A stretch of DNA of 64,000 nucleotides from Laccaria trichodermophora. Taxonomy: Eukaryota; Basidiomycota; Agaricomycetes; Agaricales; Hydnangiaceae. Shown piece after piece: positions 54,205-64,000 of the stretch; the first letter of the stretch is position 1; every line of letters starts with the position of its first letter. The stretch covers positions 496,001 through 560,000 of the forward strand of contig JACTVC010000026.1 in NCBI GenBank assembly GCA_018417955.1, in the 5' to 3' direction. The position numbers were made by a program, and so were the translations under genes. The notes under the pieces were generated by a model. The model was given only the letters and a program-made list of their open reading frames with translations. It was not told where the DNA came from and did not search any database.

Positions 54205-54390
54205 GTGAGTGGTCGTCCACTGGATTCCGCCCTGTTCTAGCACGGAATTTGACTCCATGTCGTTCCGTTGGAGGATGTATATCTTGACTCCTTGTCGATA
54301 TACGTCCTCTCCTCGTGTTTGACTCTTTGTCACACGAGGTTCTTTCAACAATCGGGACTATGATTCATGTAATTCTGACTGTATCACTAG
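54205..54390 (+). other. Triple-hairpin intron G
   Basis: The intron is 186 nt (donor GTGAGT, acceptor TCACTAG), ending two bases before the ATG of the downstream gene. Hairpins lie at 54242-54268 (ACGGAA/TTCCGT, loop TCCAT), 54271-54309 (13-bp outer stem with one G-T pair) and 54311-54339 (7-bp CCTCGTG/CACGAGG, loop TCTTT). Confidence 0.9.
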
Positions 54391-54392
54391 CC

Positions 54393-57300
54393 ATGGCCGA
54401 TACTACTACAACACAAGATACGAAACCGCACTACAAGGAATACACCCGTGAATCGGACAGGGAATTCCTCGCGACGGATGCCTACTGTTGGGAGGTGATA
54501 GATCGCAAGGTTTGGACGAATGAGGTTGTGAGTGAGGCGGGGATCAACACTTTCATCGAACATCCAGACAAGCTCGACCCCGCCTCCTGGTGGGTTATCA
54601 CTACTCCGAACGCGGGTTACATCCCCACTGCTCCCATCGGCATTCGTCATATTCAAGCGAAGGCTGATGGCCGCTTTGGACTAGACGACCGGACCCTCCA
54701 CCCCCAGATGTACGTCAAAGGTTTCGAATACATCTGCTGCATCCCCCAATGCGATCAGTCTCGCCACATGTTGTGGTGGACACCCACCCTCGCTGATTGC
54801 CCTATGATTCCCAATTCGCCGTTCTCGATCTCCATTTGCGTTCTCAAGCCGGAACTCCTGAACGGGTTCAAGGACCTTCGTGACAAGTATGTTGGTCTGA
54901 TTGGAAAGCGTGAGGGACGCGACTGCTCCCCTCTTGCGGGTCTTTTGGTTACCACAATGTGTCAAGCGCTTGATAGGCTTCAATCGTTCGGCATGACTTA
55001 CAAAGAAGTCCTACTTGCAGTAGCGGAATTCCAGAGAGCTGTCCTTGACATCCATGCGTGGATCGATTTCGTAGACGTCTATCAACCTCGTCTGTATCCT
55101 GGACCCAACGGCGTGGTGAAGTACGAGGCCAGTCAGGATTTGATGGGTGCTGTCACCGAAAAGGTTCAGGTCGCCCAACAACTGCAGGCGATGGGGATCC
55201 CTGTATGGCTAATCCGCCCCTCATTTCGAATCCTCCCCACCATGAATGTCAACGTCCAATCTCCCCAGTTACATTGTAAGATGATTGTTCTTGATCATTT
55301 CAGGGATCGTGAGGCACTAGTATCTACCACTTTTTATGATAAAATACAGTCAAGTGCCTGCACAACTTTTTGGTAAATGGCACTGTGGTCTTATGAAATG
55401 AGAAACATGGGGGAAATCTAATGAAACATGTTTCATTTTTGGCCCAGACCATTTCATATATATCTCATTGTTTCCCTAGCAATATTTCTTTGCCATTTCT
55501 TTCCCATTTCATTGGCTGACTGGCTATATTTCTTTTCCATTTCATTGGTTGCCTGGCCATATTTTTTTTCTATTTCATTGTTTCCCTAGCAATATTTCTT
55601 CGCAATTTCTTTCCCATTTCATTCATATTTCTTTCCCATTTCATTCATATTTCTTTTCCATTTCATTGTTTCCCTAGCAATATTTCTTCGCCATTTCATT
55701 CCTATTTCATTGGCTGCCTAGCCATATTTCTTTCCCATTTCTTTTCCATTTCATTGTTTCCCCAGCAATATTTCTTTGCCATTTCATTGGCTGCCTAGCA
55801 ATATTTCTTTCCCATTTCATTGGCTGCCTAGCCATATTTCTTTCCCATTTCTTTTCCATTTCATTGTTTCCCCAGCAATATTTCTTTGCCATTTCTTTCC
55901 CATTTCATTGGCTGCCTAGCCATATTTCTTTCCCATTTCTTTTCCATTTCATTGTTTCCCCAGCAATATTTCTTCGCCATTTCTTTCCCATTTTATTGGC
56001 TGCCTGGCTATATTTCTTTGCCATCTTGTCAGGGTCCATCCAATGGGTCATCAGGAGGGTGGTCACATGACCAATTTCCTAAAATGGTCAAAATACAAAA
56101 TTAATAGCCCTGAATTGTAGCTTTCAGAATCTGTTTGAATTATGTTCTAAAGTGCTCTCATTGTGGAGATATGAGGCAAATGAATTTTTACAGCACTGGC
56201 TTTTTTCAACCTTTTTGTCTTTTTCTCCAGGAAAACAACACCAAACAATATAATTTTAACATATTTAGAAAGCTAAGAAAAGGGGCTACAATTATCATAT
56301 TATAGAAAAATTGACTCAAAAAGGAAGGTGCATAGCCTAAAAGGGACATGCACACTAGTAGACTACAAAAGTCAGACCTAGACTAGAAATTTTACCAATA
56401 GGTTTACCAATAGATTACAAAAGTCAGACATAGAATACAAAAATGAGTAATGCACTACAAAAGACTACAAAGAGCTGGACATAGACTACAAAGTTTACTA
56501 ATGGGCTATGACAGACTTCAAGAGTTGGACATACACCACAAAATCCGCTTTTCTCATTACAAAAGTTTTAGTGTCTGCTTTTTTCATTACAGCAGTTTGT
56601 AGTGTCCGCTTTTTTTATTACAACAGTTTGTAGTGTCCACTTTTTTTATTACAACAGTTTGTAGTGTCCACTTTTTTTATTACAACAGTTTGTAGTGTCC
56701 ACTTTTTTTATTACAACAGTTTGTAGTGTCCGCTTTTTCATTACAACAGTTTGTAGTGTCCAATTTTTTTATTGCAACCGTTTCTAGTGTTCGCTTTTTT
56801 TATTACAACAGTTTGTAGTGTCCAATTTTTATTGCAACAGTTTGAGTGTCCACTTTTTTCATTACAACAGTTTGTAGTGTCTGCTTTTTTTATTGCAACA
56901 GTTTGTAGTGTCTGCTTTTTTTGACTACATCAGTTTCTAGTGTCCGTTTTTTTAGATTATGACAGTTTGTAGTCTTCCCTTTTTTGGACTACAACAGTGG
57001 GTAGAATCCACTTTTTTGGACTACAGCAGTTTACAATATCCACTCTTTAAGACTACTAAGTTTGTAGTCTGCTTTTCTGACATTTAGTTTGTAGTAGGTA
57101 TGGGTTTATGACATGTGAGATGAATTGACTCTGCCAGTTATGCCCAACTTGTTGTCTTTCACATCAGTGGTGCCTGTCTCTCTTTTCAGCTGACCAGCCA
57201 CTATCCCATCTCTCTGGACTCAGTCAAACATCTATTGATATCAGTAGCTACTGTCCTATAATGAGTGTCTCTCATTGGTCTTCTCTGTCAAGTCAAATTA

Positions 57301-60300
57301 TGATAAGGTTTCACTGTCCAACCATTCATCCTAGCCAATCTTCACTGAAAGCCATTCAAGAGTACTAGGAGTGAACAATGAAAGGTTGTCTATTCCTATT
57401 ATGTTCTTAGTCTACTCAGGTGAATACAAGCTGGAATCTGGTGAATCTTTTCCAGGTTGACCATGAGTAGAGCTGTTGTTCTTGAAAACACAGTGCAGGC
57501 TCCACTGGTATGAAAGCCAACAGTTGGGCATGACTGGCAAAAGTCAACTCATCTCACATGTCATAAACCCATACCCACAAACTAAATTAGAAAAGCAGAC
57601 TACGAACTTAGTAGTCTTAAAAAGTGGACATTGTAAACTGATGTAGTCTAAAAAAGCAGAGACTAGAAACTGTTGTAATAAAAAGAGCGAACACTAGAAA
57701 CTGTTGGAATAAAAAAAGCAGACACTACAAGCTGTTGTAATGAAAAAAGCGGATGCTACAAACTGTTGCAATAAAAAAATTGGACACTACAAACTGTTGT
57801 AATAAAAAAAGCGGACACTACAAACTGTTGTAATAAAAAAAGCGGACACTACAAACTGTTGTAATGAAAAAAGCGGACATTACAAACTGTTGTAATAAAA
57901 AAAGTGGACACTACAAACTGTTGTAATAAAAAAGCGGACACTACAAACTGTTGTAATAAAAAAAGCGGACACTACAAACTGCTGTAATGAAAAAAGCAGA
58001 CACTAAAACTTTTGTAATGAGAAAAGCGGATTTTGTGGTGTATGTCCAACTCTTGAAGTCTGTCATAGCCCATTAGTAAACTTTGTAGTCTATGTCCAGC
58101 TCTTTGTAGTCTTTTGTAGTGCATTACTCATTTTTGTATTCTATGTCTGACTTTTGTAATCTATTGGTAAACCTATTGGTAAAATTTCTAGTCTAGGTCT
58201 GACTTTTGTAGTCTACTAGTGTGCATGTCCCTTTTAGGCTATGCACCTTCCTTTTTGAGTCAATTTTTCTATAATATGATAATTGTAGCCCCTTTTCTTA
58301 GCTTTCTAAATATGTTAAAATTATATTGTTTGGTGTTGTTTTCCTGGAGAAAAAGACAAAAAGGTTGAAAAAAGCCAGTGCTGTAAAAATTCATTTGCCT
58401 CATATCTCCACAATGAGAGCACTTTAGAACATAATTCAAACAGATTCTGAAAGCTACAATTCAGGGCTATTAATTTTGTATTTTGACCATTTTAGGAAAT
58501 TGGTCATGTGACCACCCTCCTGATGACCCATTGGATGGACCCTGACAAGATGGCAAAGAAATATAGCCAGGCAGCCAATAAAATGGGAAAGAAATGGCGA
58601 AGAAATATTGCTGGGGAAACAATGAAATGGAAAAGAAATGGGAAAGAAATATGGCTAGGCAGCCAATGAAATGGGAAAGAAATGGCAAAGAAATATTGCT
58701 GGGGAAACAATGAAATGGAAAAGAAATGGGAAAGAAATATGGCTAGGCAGCCAATGAAATGGGAAAGAAATATTGCTAGGCAGCCAATGAAATGGCAAAG
58801 AAATATTGCTGGGGAAACAATGAAATGGAAAAGAAATGGGAAAGAAATATGGCTAGGCAGCCAATGAAATAGGAATGAAATGGCGAAGAAATATTGCTAG
58901 GGAAACAATGAAATGGAAAAGAAATATGAATGAAATGGGAAAGAAATATGAATGAAATGGGAAAGAAATTGCGAAGAAATATTGCTAGGGAAACAATGAA
59001 ATAGAAAAAAAATATGGCCAGGCAACCAATGAAATGGAAAAGAAATATAGCCAGTCAGCCAATGAAATGGGAAAGAAATGGCAAAGAAATATTGCTAGGG
59101 AAACAATGAGATATATATGAAATGGTCTGGGCCAAAAATGAAACATGTTTCATTAGATTTCCCCCATGTTTCTCATTTCATAAGACCACAGTGCCATTTA
59201 CCAAAAAGTTGTGCAGGCACTTGACTGTATTTTATCATAAAAGTGGTAGCTACCACTCCGTGAGGGCAATTTAGACCCATACCCTGTTCTGGCGACTGGT
59301 CCACCCTCGTCCGAACTTTACAGGTGGACCCAACGTATAGGCTGCGCAATTATGGACCTTCAAAATGTCACTGCAATTGGTCAACAGGACTTTATCGAGG
59401 GGAAAGCCAGTATTGGGGCAGTTCGAGATGAATGTAAGTTTTCAGCTTGTAATGATGCAACCCAATTCACAAACCTCAATGCAGATTCTATTCCTGTCCC
59501 GTCCGCTGCTGCGTTGTCGTCCGCGGGGAAAGTTGGACCATCTGGTTGGTGCTTTCGTATTTCTTTCTATGTAACCTTAGAGGCTAATATCAACTTTTTC
59601 TTTCAGCTTATTTGTTACCATCCAGTGTTGGACAACAACCCTCATCGTCCTCACAAGGTGGAACTCGCTATTCTAACCTTAGCATGGGACAACAACCTTC
59701 ATCATCCTCGGAAGGTGGGTCTCGCTACTCTAACCTTAGCATGTGTAGTAATTGTGAATCCTGGCAGTTCTGCTCTCTGTGGCCTCTCACCAGCTGTCCC
59801 GACGCTCCTTGGTACCATCCAACCCACCGGTCATGCCCAACCCACTGGTCATGCCCAACCCAACATGCCATGGTCCTGGACCTTCGAAGCGCCCTCGCAT
59901 AGCTGATGCGAAGGTTGCTGATGACAATTCTCCCTTCATGCCTGTACCCGTACCCATGTGGGCCAAGGCTTTACGAAACATAGATACCGATCCTCGTCGT
60001 TTGAAACGTCTTCCGGGGAATGTGGTAAACATCGGGTACAAGTATCCGAAACCAGATATCTTCTTGAACTCCAAGAATCGCGCATTGTACACTGCTACTT
60101 GGCTGGCAATCCGTGCCCATCATGCATACACACTGGCAACGGGAACCGAGCTACCGCCACCGATCACTGCCCAACAATGGCGGAATTTCCTCATGTGAAT
60201 CATGCCCTTCCTGGATGCCGAAGACATCGATTATACAGCTAATCTTGAAGATACCACTGCCGTACCGTCGCCTCCCCAGCCTGCCACGAAAGGAAAACAG

Positions 60301-60972
60301 AAAAAGGCCAGTGCCTCGTCCCAAAAGAAGCATGTCAAGAAATCGAACTCGTACCTGGAGGATATCCCCTTGGGAAACACCCTGATCGATCGGGTTGTCT
60401 TTTATGATACGACCATCCAGTTGGGCACAACACAGGAGCTTGAGCAGGCGTTGACGCCAGAGGTCACTCAGGAAATTCTCTGGGAACTCTGCCACATGAG
60501 TTTCAGGTTTGAACTCTTGAGCCTGGATGCTCTCCTTGCGGACACATTGTACCATGGCTGGTGGGGTGTTACAGATGCAGCAGCGGCAACGTCTCGCTCC
60601 GAGCAACTTCTCTGGGTATTCCCCATGTCAGGTGATGTGCTCGGATCTTTTATGATCAACGAAATCCCCAATCGCGACTTGGGTTTGACATCGTTTGATC
60701 TGGAAGAACGGAACCGTCATCTTGTGGAGCTCGGGAGGTTGATGTGTCCCTGGAAGGGTTGCCCGGATTCAATTAGGGATGCTAGCCACTTACCGATAGA
60801 GGCCCATGTTCAGGCACTGGAAGAAGCATGTACGAGCTTCTATTGCCAGTCTTTCTTCGACAACTTCGGTCGTGCACCCATCATCCCTTGTCGCCTTCCT
60901 CGTCGTTCTCTTGCACGCTCGGAGCCAGTTAGCTTTGCAGATTCTGTGACGTCCGCCCTGCCCTCTTCATAA
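54393..60972 (+). pseudogene. Unknown-family gene split by a foldback element
   Basis: The 5' part starts at the ATG at 54393, directly after intron G (MADTTTTQDTKPHYKEY). It reads without a stop to VLDHFRDREG at the insertion point, about 55314. Beyond the element the same frame resumes at 59266 (NLDPYPVLATGPPSSELYRW) and continues, with introns at about 59434-59484 and probably two more before 59770, through PKPDIFLNSKNRALYTATW and TAQQWRNFLM. An in-frame TGA follows at 60196-60198, and 257 more open codons run to 60972 (LLADTLYHGWWGV). The block VAEFQRAVLDIHAWIDFV..MGIPVWLIRPSF resembles the retroelement accessory ORF at 13.2 kb. I know no function for the family. The gene is inactivated by the insertion and perhaps by the TGA. 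Confidence 0.7.
55315..59258. mobile_element. 3.94-kb palindromic foldback element
   Basis: Two inverted arms of about 1.8-1.9 kb (55315 to about 57180, and about 57485 to 59258) flank a loop of about 300 bp. The outer 0.8 kb is nearly perfect: positions 55707-56104 mirror 58470-58867 with no indel. Inner arrays differ in copy number. From the outside each arm carries an end block (CTACCACTTTT, ATGATAAAATACAG, AAGTGCCTGCACAA), a CATTTC/GAAATG array, a unique block, and a GTAGTGTCCGCTTTTT array. The flanks share CGTGAGG (55308-55314, 59259-59265), a likely 7-bp target duplication (7 of 8 if one more base is counted). No transposase is encoded, so it is non-autonomous. Confidence 0.9.
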
Positions 60973-61176
60973 TTTTTTGTACAGTCATACCATGTTTCTC
61001 GGACTTTTTAGTCATGTCGGCCTCGTTGTTGTTCTTGCCATCGCCACATGACCTATAATTTGATCTTCCTCATGTTCGCTTTTGCACCTGGTTCTTTGAG
61101 GGGTTAGTTGTGTACGTGGGTGAGACTTTCTTTCCTTTTTTCCCTCACATCCTTGCTTGTTGTGCTTGTGTATTCT

Positions 61177-64000
61177 ATGGCTTTCAACAAGAGCCGTTAC
61201 TTGGGCAAGGCTGGGATTGCTATTGGGTCTCCATCATTGAAGAAGAAGTCCTCAGGTCATACTTGGGCTTCTACTAGTGACTCTACTGTGTCCCGTCGTC
61301 CTTATGGGTTGCCAGGTATACAGATCTTACCTAGGAAAGACTTGACCACTCCTCTGGGGTCATTTGTTCAGATTTCAATGCCCACTGGGGCTGATTTGCA
61401 TGATGCTGCTGCTGCTGAGGATGATTTATCTGACACCTCAGGTGGTGACTCTGAGGATTCTGTTGAAGTTTCTGCCAGTGATGTCCTTCACCCTTTGGTG
61501 TTTCCTGCAGAGCAAGTTTCCCCAAAGAAAAGATTAGACAAAAAGTTGGCCTTGTGGAGGAACTGGGCTTTGAAACTGATCCCTGAACTTTTGGATCCTT
61601 ATCTGGGCTTGTTGAGGGAGTCTGAGAATTTGAGGAACATAGATAGGAGATTACCTCATTGTTCTTGCAATGGGACTGGGCATAAAATGAATGTTATTGC
61701 TGTGTTTTTTGAAAGTGAGTTGCTTTTTCATTAAAATATCAACTTGTAATAATTTACATCCATCTAAGAACTTGTTGCTGTGGAAGTCTGTTCTTGCTCT
61801 GCAGTTTTTCAGCTCTTGGCCATGGGTTTGTTTCCAGCCTCACCCCTTCGACCAACATTAGCTGTGGATTTGAATATGCTTGACTTTGTAAATGAGCTTT
61901 TTGTTCGTTCACCTCCAAACACTACTGCATGGTGTGACTCACTTGAGGCATTTCTGGGTTCTCGCACCTATAAGCTTGAGAGTAGAGATGCCATAAGGCG
62001 TCGCTTTGGAAATGCACTACAGTGGTATGGAAATCTCATTTCCCAGAAAGAACTTTTGATATCTGGGGTTATAAATGAGGGTCGTCTAAATTGGCTCAAG
62101 GAGGCTGGGTCTCCACTTGAATCAGATAATATAGACAGGGTAGACCAAAACTATGAACCTCCACCTTCTTCTAGTCCTACTTCAGTGGCAGATAATGCTA
62201 GTGATGATTCTCATGAGAGTCAGAATACTACAAACTCTGATTCTGATATTCCTCGTCCAAGTGAGTACTTGCGGAAGCGATGCCCTCTCTGTTTTGGTGG
62301 GGATAATCCACATGACCCAAATTTTATGTAAGTGATGTTTTAAAAGGGGTCGAAAATAGGTTCTGATGACTGGTACATTTCAAGGGCGGATGTCATTGTA
62401 TGCATTGATGCTTGTTTTACTCACAAGAGAAGAAACCCTGCAAAAGGTGAGGCAAAGGGACCTGAAAATCTGCATCCTGATACAGTATTTGTGCCTGAGA
62501 AATATGTAATGGAGATGAAGGCTTTAGTTGAGACAGTTCGACCAGAGAAGTCAAAAGGAAAAGAAAAAGCTAATGTACCATCTGATGGACAACCGGCTGA
62601 AGACTCATATGAACCTGGCATGAAGGTCCCTGTCTCAGCTTTGGAGGGATGCCTGGCCTCCTTTATTGCAGCAGATGAGAGAAGAACTAAAGCCAGCACA
62701 CAGTTCTTTGCAGATACAGGTCTTATGGCCATGCTGTGTCGTCATGACCATGTTCTCTGGCTAGTAAACATGACTACTGCTGGAGAACGCCAATACTATG
62801 CTCTGGTATTGATAAAAATGCTATTTATGAATTTGCCTTTATCAATGACAGTTGGAATTTTGTATGACATTGGATGCCAGTTGGAGAGAAGTTGCCAAAT
62901 CTGGGGGTTTCTGGAGGAATTCATGGAAAGAATCCTTTTTGCACTTGCGGTTTTCCATGCATATGGTCACCAGTGGCCCTGTCAACTTGTTTATCATCCT
63001 CGTAAATGTGAAGGGTTTGGCCTCTCAGATGGTGAGGGTTGTGAACGTTTCTGGAGTGCTATCAAGTTATTAATCCCTTCAATGCGTGTGGCAGGGGTAA
63101 GTGTTCATCTCATATATATGTGAAGATAATCTGATAATTGAGCCAAATAGTTCTATCATCGGCTGTTTACCATTGATACTCAGGTCAAGCATCTGGATAA
63201 AAAGTCTTTTGATATGATGGGTAAATGGCTTCAACGCAAATGGTTGACTTGCTTGGAAAGAAAAATTGAGGCTGAAGATATTCTCAATGAACTGGGGTTT
63301 GAAATTTCTTTGCTTGAAAATGAATGGAAGCAGCAAGTGGCGACACAGACCAAGCCCTTGGCACGACAATCAAAGAATATTGCAAATATTGCAATTAAGG
63401 AAATTTTGGCATTATATACTGCAAAGAAAAGTTTTGCAATGGAGTTGGGAGGGCTTGATGACCAGCTAATTTCTGGGGTCTATGGGGATGATATGTCAGT
63501 GGAGGATGTTTTGGCTGCACGTAAAGCAATCATGAAGAAGCAAGGTGTGATTGATGCAAATATAAAGACAAAGAAGAAAAGGCTGGGGGTTAAAGATAAG
63601 GAAGATTTGAAAAGGTTGATGGGCAATAAGTTTCTTCAATTGAAACTTAATGCCAGGGCTCTTAAACAAAGACTCAGAGATCGTTTAAGAAATCGTAAAT
63701 TTGAATTGGAAAGGTTAGAGAGAGCATATCGACAAACAACTTCCAATGGTAAGGAGTTTTTATAACACAGACCACTCACTCTTCGTTGACTTCTATTTAA
63801 TAGAAACTAAATTACATTCGCATGTCCAGAAACAAGTCAATAGGCAGCAACCAACAATTGCTAGATTGGCAAAAAAGTACAATGACATGTGCTATGATAT
63901 GACAAAGCAAATCCAGGAGGGAAATGCCCCTGGTAATTCTATAGCCCCTGTGCCAATCAATCGAGAGCATTTATTCGCTCTAGATGTGGATGATGACATC
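61177..64000 (+). CDS. KDZ transposase, CxC1-like, 3' end outside window
   Basis: This is a DNA transposase of the Kyakuja-Dileera-Zisupton type with an RNase-H-fold core. Exons joining in phase are 61177-61714, 61805-62327, 62385-63096, 63184-63748 and 63804 onward. The N-terminal part has SKRPYG-like basic patches and HCSCNGTGHK. A Cys pair CPLCFGG (about 62280) leads across an intron into MADVIVCIDACFTHKRR, with the first catalytic Asp. Later come LCRHDHVLWLVNMTTAGERQ, GILYDIGCQLE (Asp) and GLSDGEGCERFWSAIK (Glu), the expected order of the core. The C-terminal part is Lys/Arg-rich and helical, then KLHSHVQKQV and LFALDVDDD at the window edge. No stop or frameshift is seen, so this copy may be active or recently so. 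The sequence is notably CpG-poor. Confidence 0.85.

Noticed and set aside
49700..54350. CRISPR-like or REP-like bacterial repeats
   Set aside because: The DNA is eukaryotic, the spacers are intron sequence, the stems vary, and the copies follow splice units.
55276..55303. Possible 28-nt intron (GTAAG...TTTCAG) just before the foldback insertion
   Set aside because: Too short for a spliceosomal intron in this genome, and the unspliced sequence is open and gives a sensible continuation into the downstream half of the gene.
55315..59258. Helitron or LTR element
   Set aside because: No 5' TC or 3' CTRR signature, no LTR pair, and a clear inverted-arm structure with a duplicated target.
60180..60240. 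Intron to skip the TGA at 60196-60198
   Set aside because: The only GT-AG candidate (about 44 nt, from 60196) leads into another stop codon in frame, so a nonsense mutation is more likely.

Overview
The window looks like nuclear DNA of a mushroom-forming basidiomycete (Agaricomycetes). The evidence is short (about 50-60 nt) GT-AG introns in the host genes, two KDZ (Kyakuja-Dileera-Zisupton) transposases of the mushroom type, a full-length Ty3/gypsy chromovirus, and a NACHT-ankyrin NLR. Little of it is ordinary gene space. Mobile DNA and satellite-like repeats fill more than half of it. All calls come from reading the sequence; no database search was run.

Layout. 1-3.6 kb: a partial ORF, three tRNA-derived SINE-like copies and small palindromic repeats. 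3.63-16.69 kb: an almost intact 13.05-kb chromovirus with 366-bp LTRs, a 5-bp target duplication, a gag-pol frame ending in a chromodomain, and 3.6 kb of extra coding sequence after pol. 17.7-22.6 kb (minus): an NLR with a NACHT domain and about 21 highly similar ankyrin repeats, broken by one frameshift. 24.6-26.9 kb (minus): the 5' part of an ADP1-like ABCG transporter gene. 27.0-30.3 kb (plus): a complete ALG12 mannosyltransferase gene, divergent from it, with a MITE in each of its first two introns. 31-45 kb: minisatellites, a one-armed foldback element, and an approximately 10-kb inverted-repeat structure around a decayed KDZ transposase. 45.4-50.8 kb (minus): a large multi-exon gene of unknown function. 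50.8-54.4 kb: two divergent transcription units with unusual introns. 54.4-61.0 kb (plus): an unknown-family gene split by a 3.94-kb palindromic foldback element. 61.2-64 kb: a second KDZ transposase running off the window.

The most striking signal is between 49.7 and 54.4 kb. Seven introns, four on the minus strand and three on the plus strand, are all about 167-186 nt long. Each carries exactly three short hairpins with one architecture: a variable outer stem of 3-13 bp, a T-rich 5' bulge, an inner 3-bp stem GAC/GTC and a 5-nt loop of the TCCTT type. All 21 hairpins are in sense orientation to their host intron. Outer stems differ in sequence but keep pairing, and one inner stem has the compensatory change AAC/GTT. 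This suggests a structured RNA element family, possibly introner-like mobile introns, that I do not recognise.

A second theme links the retroelement to the host. Its extra ORF shares a motif block with the gene that the foldback element interrupts at 55.3 kb. A third is decay by TGA: each of four interrupted frames contains a single in-frame TGA, and both LTR differences are CpG transitions, as expected from methylated-CpG deamination.
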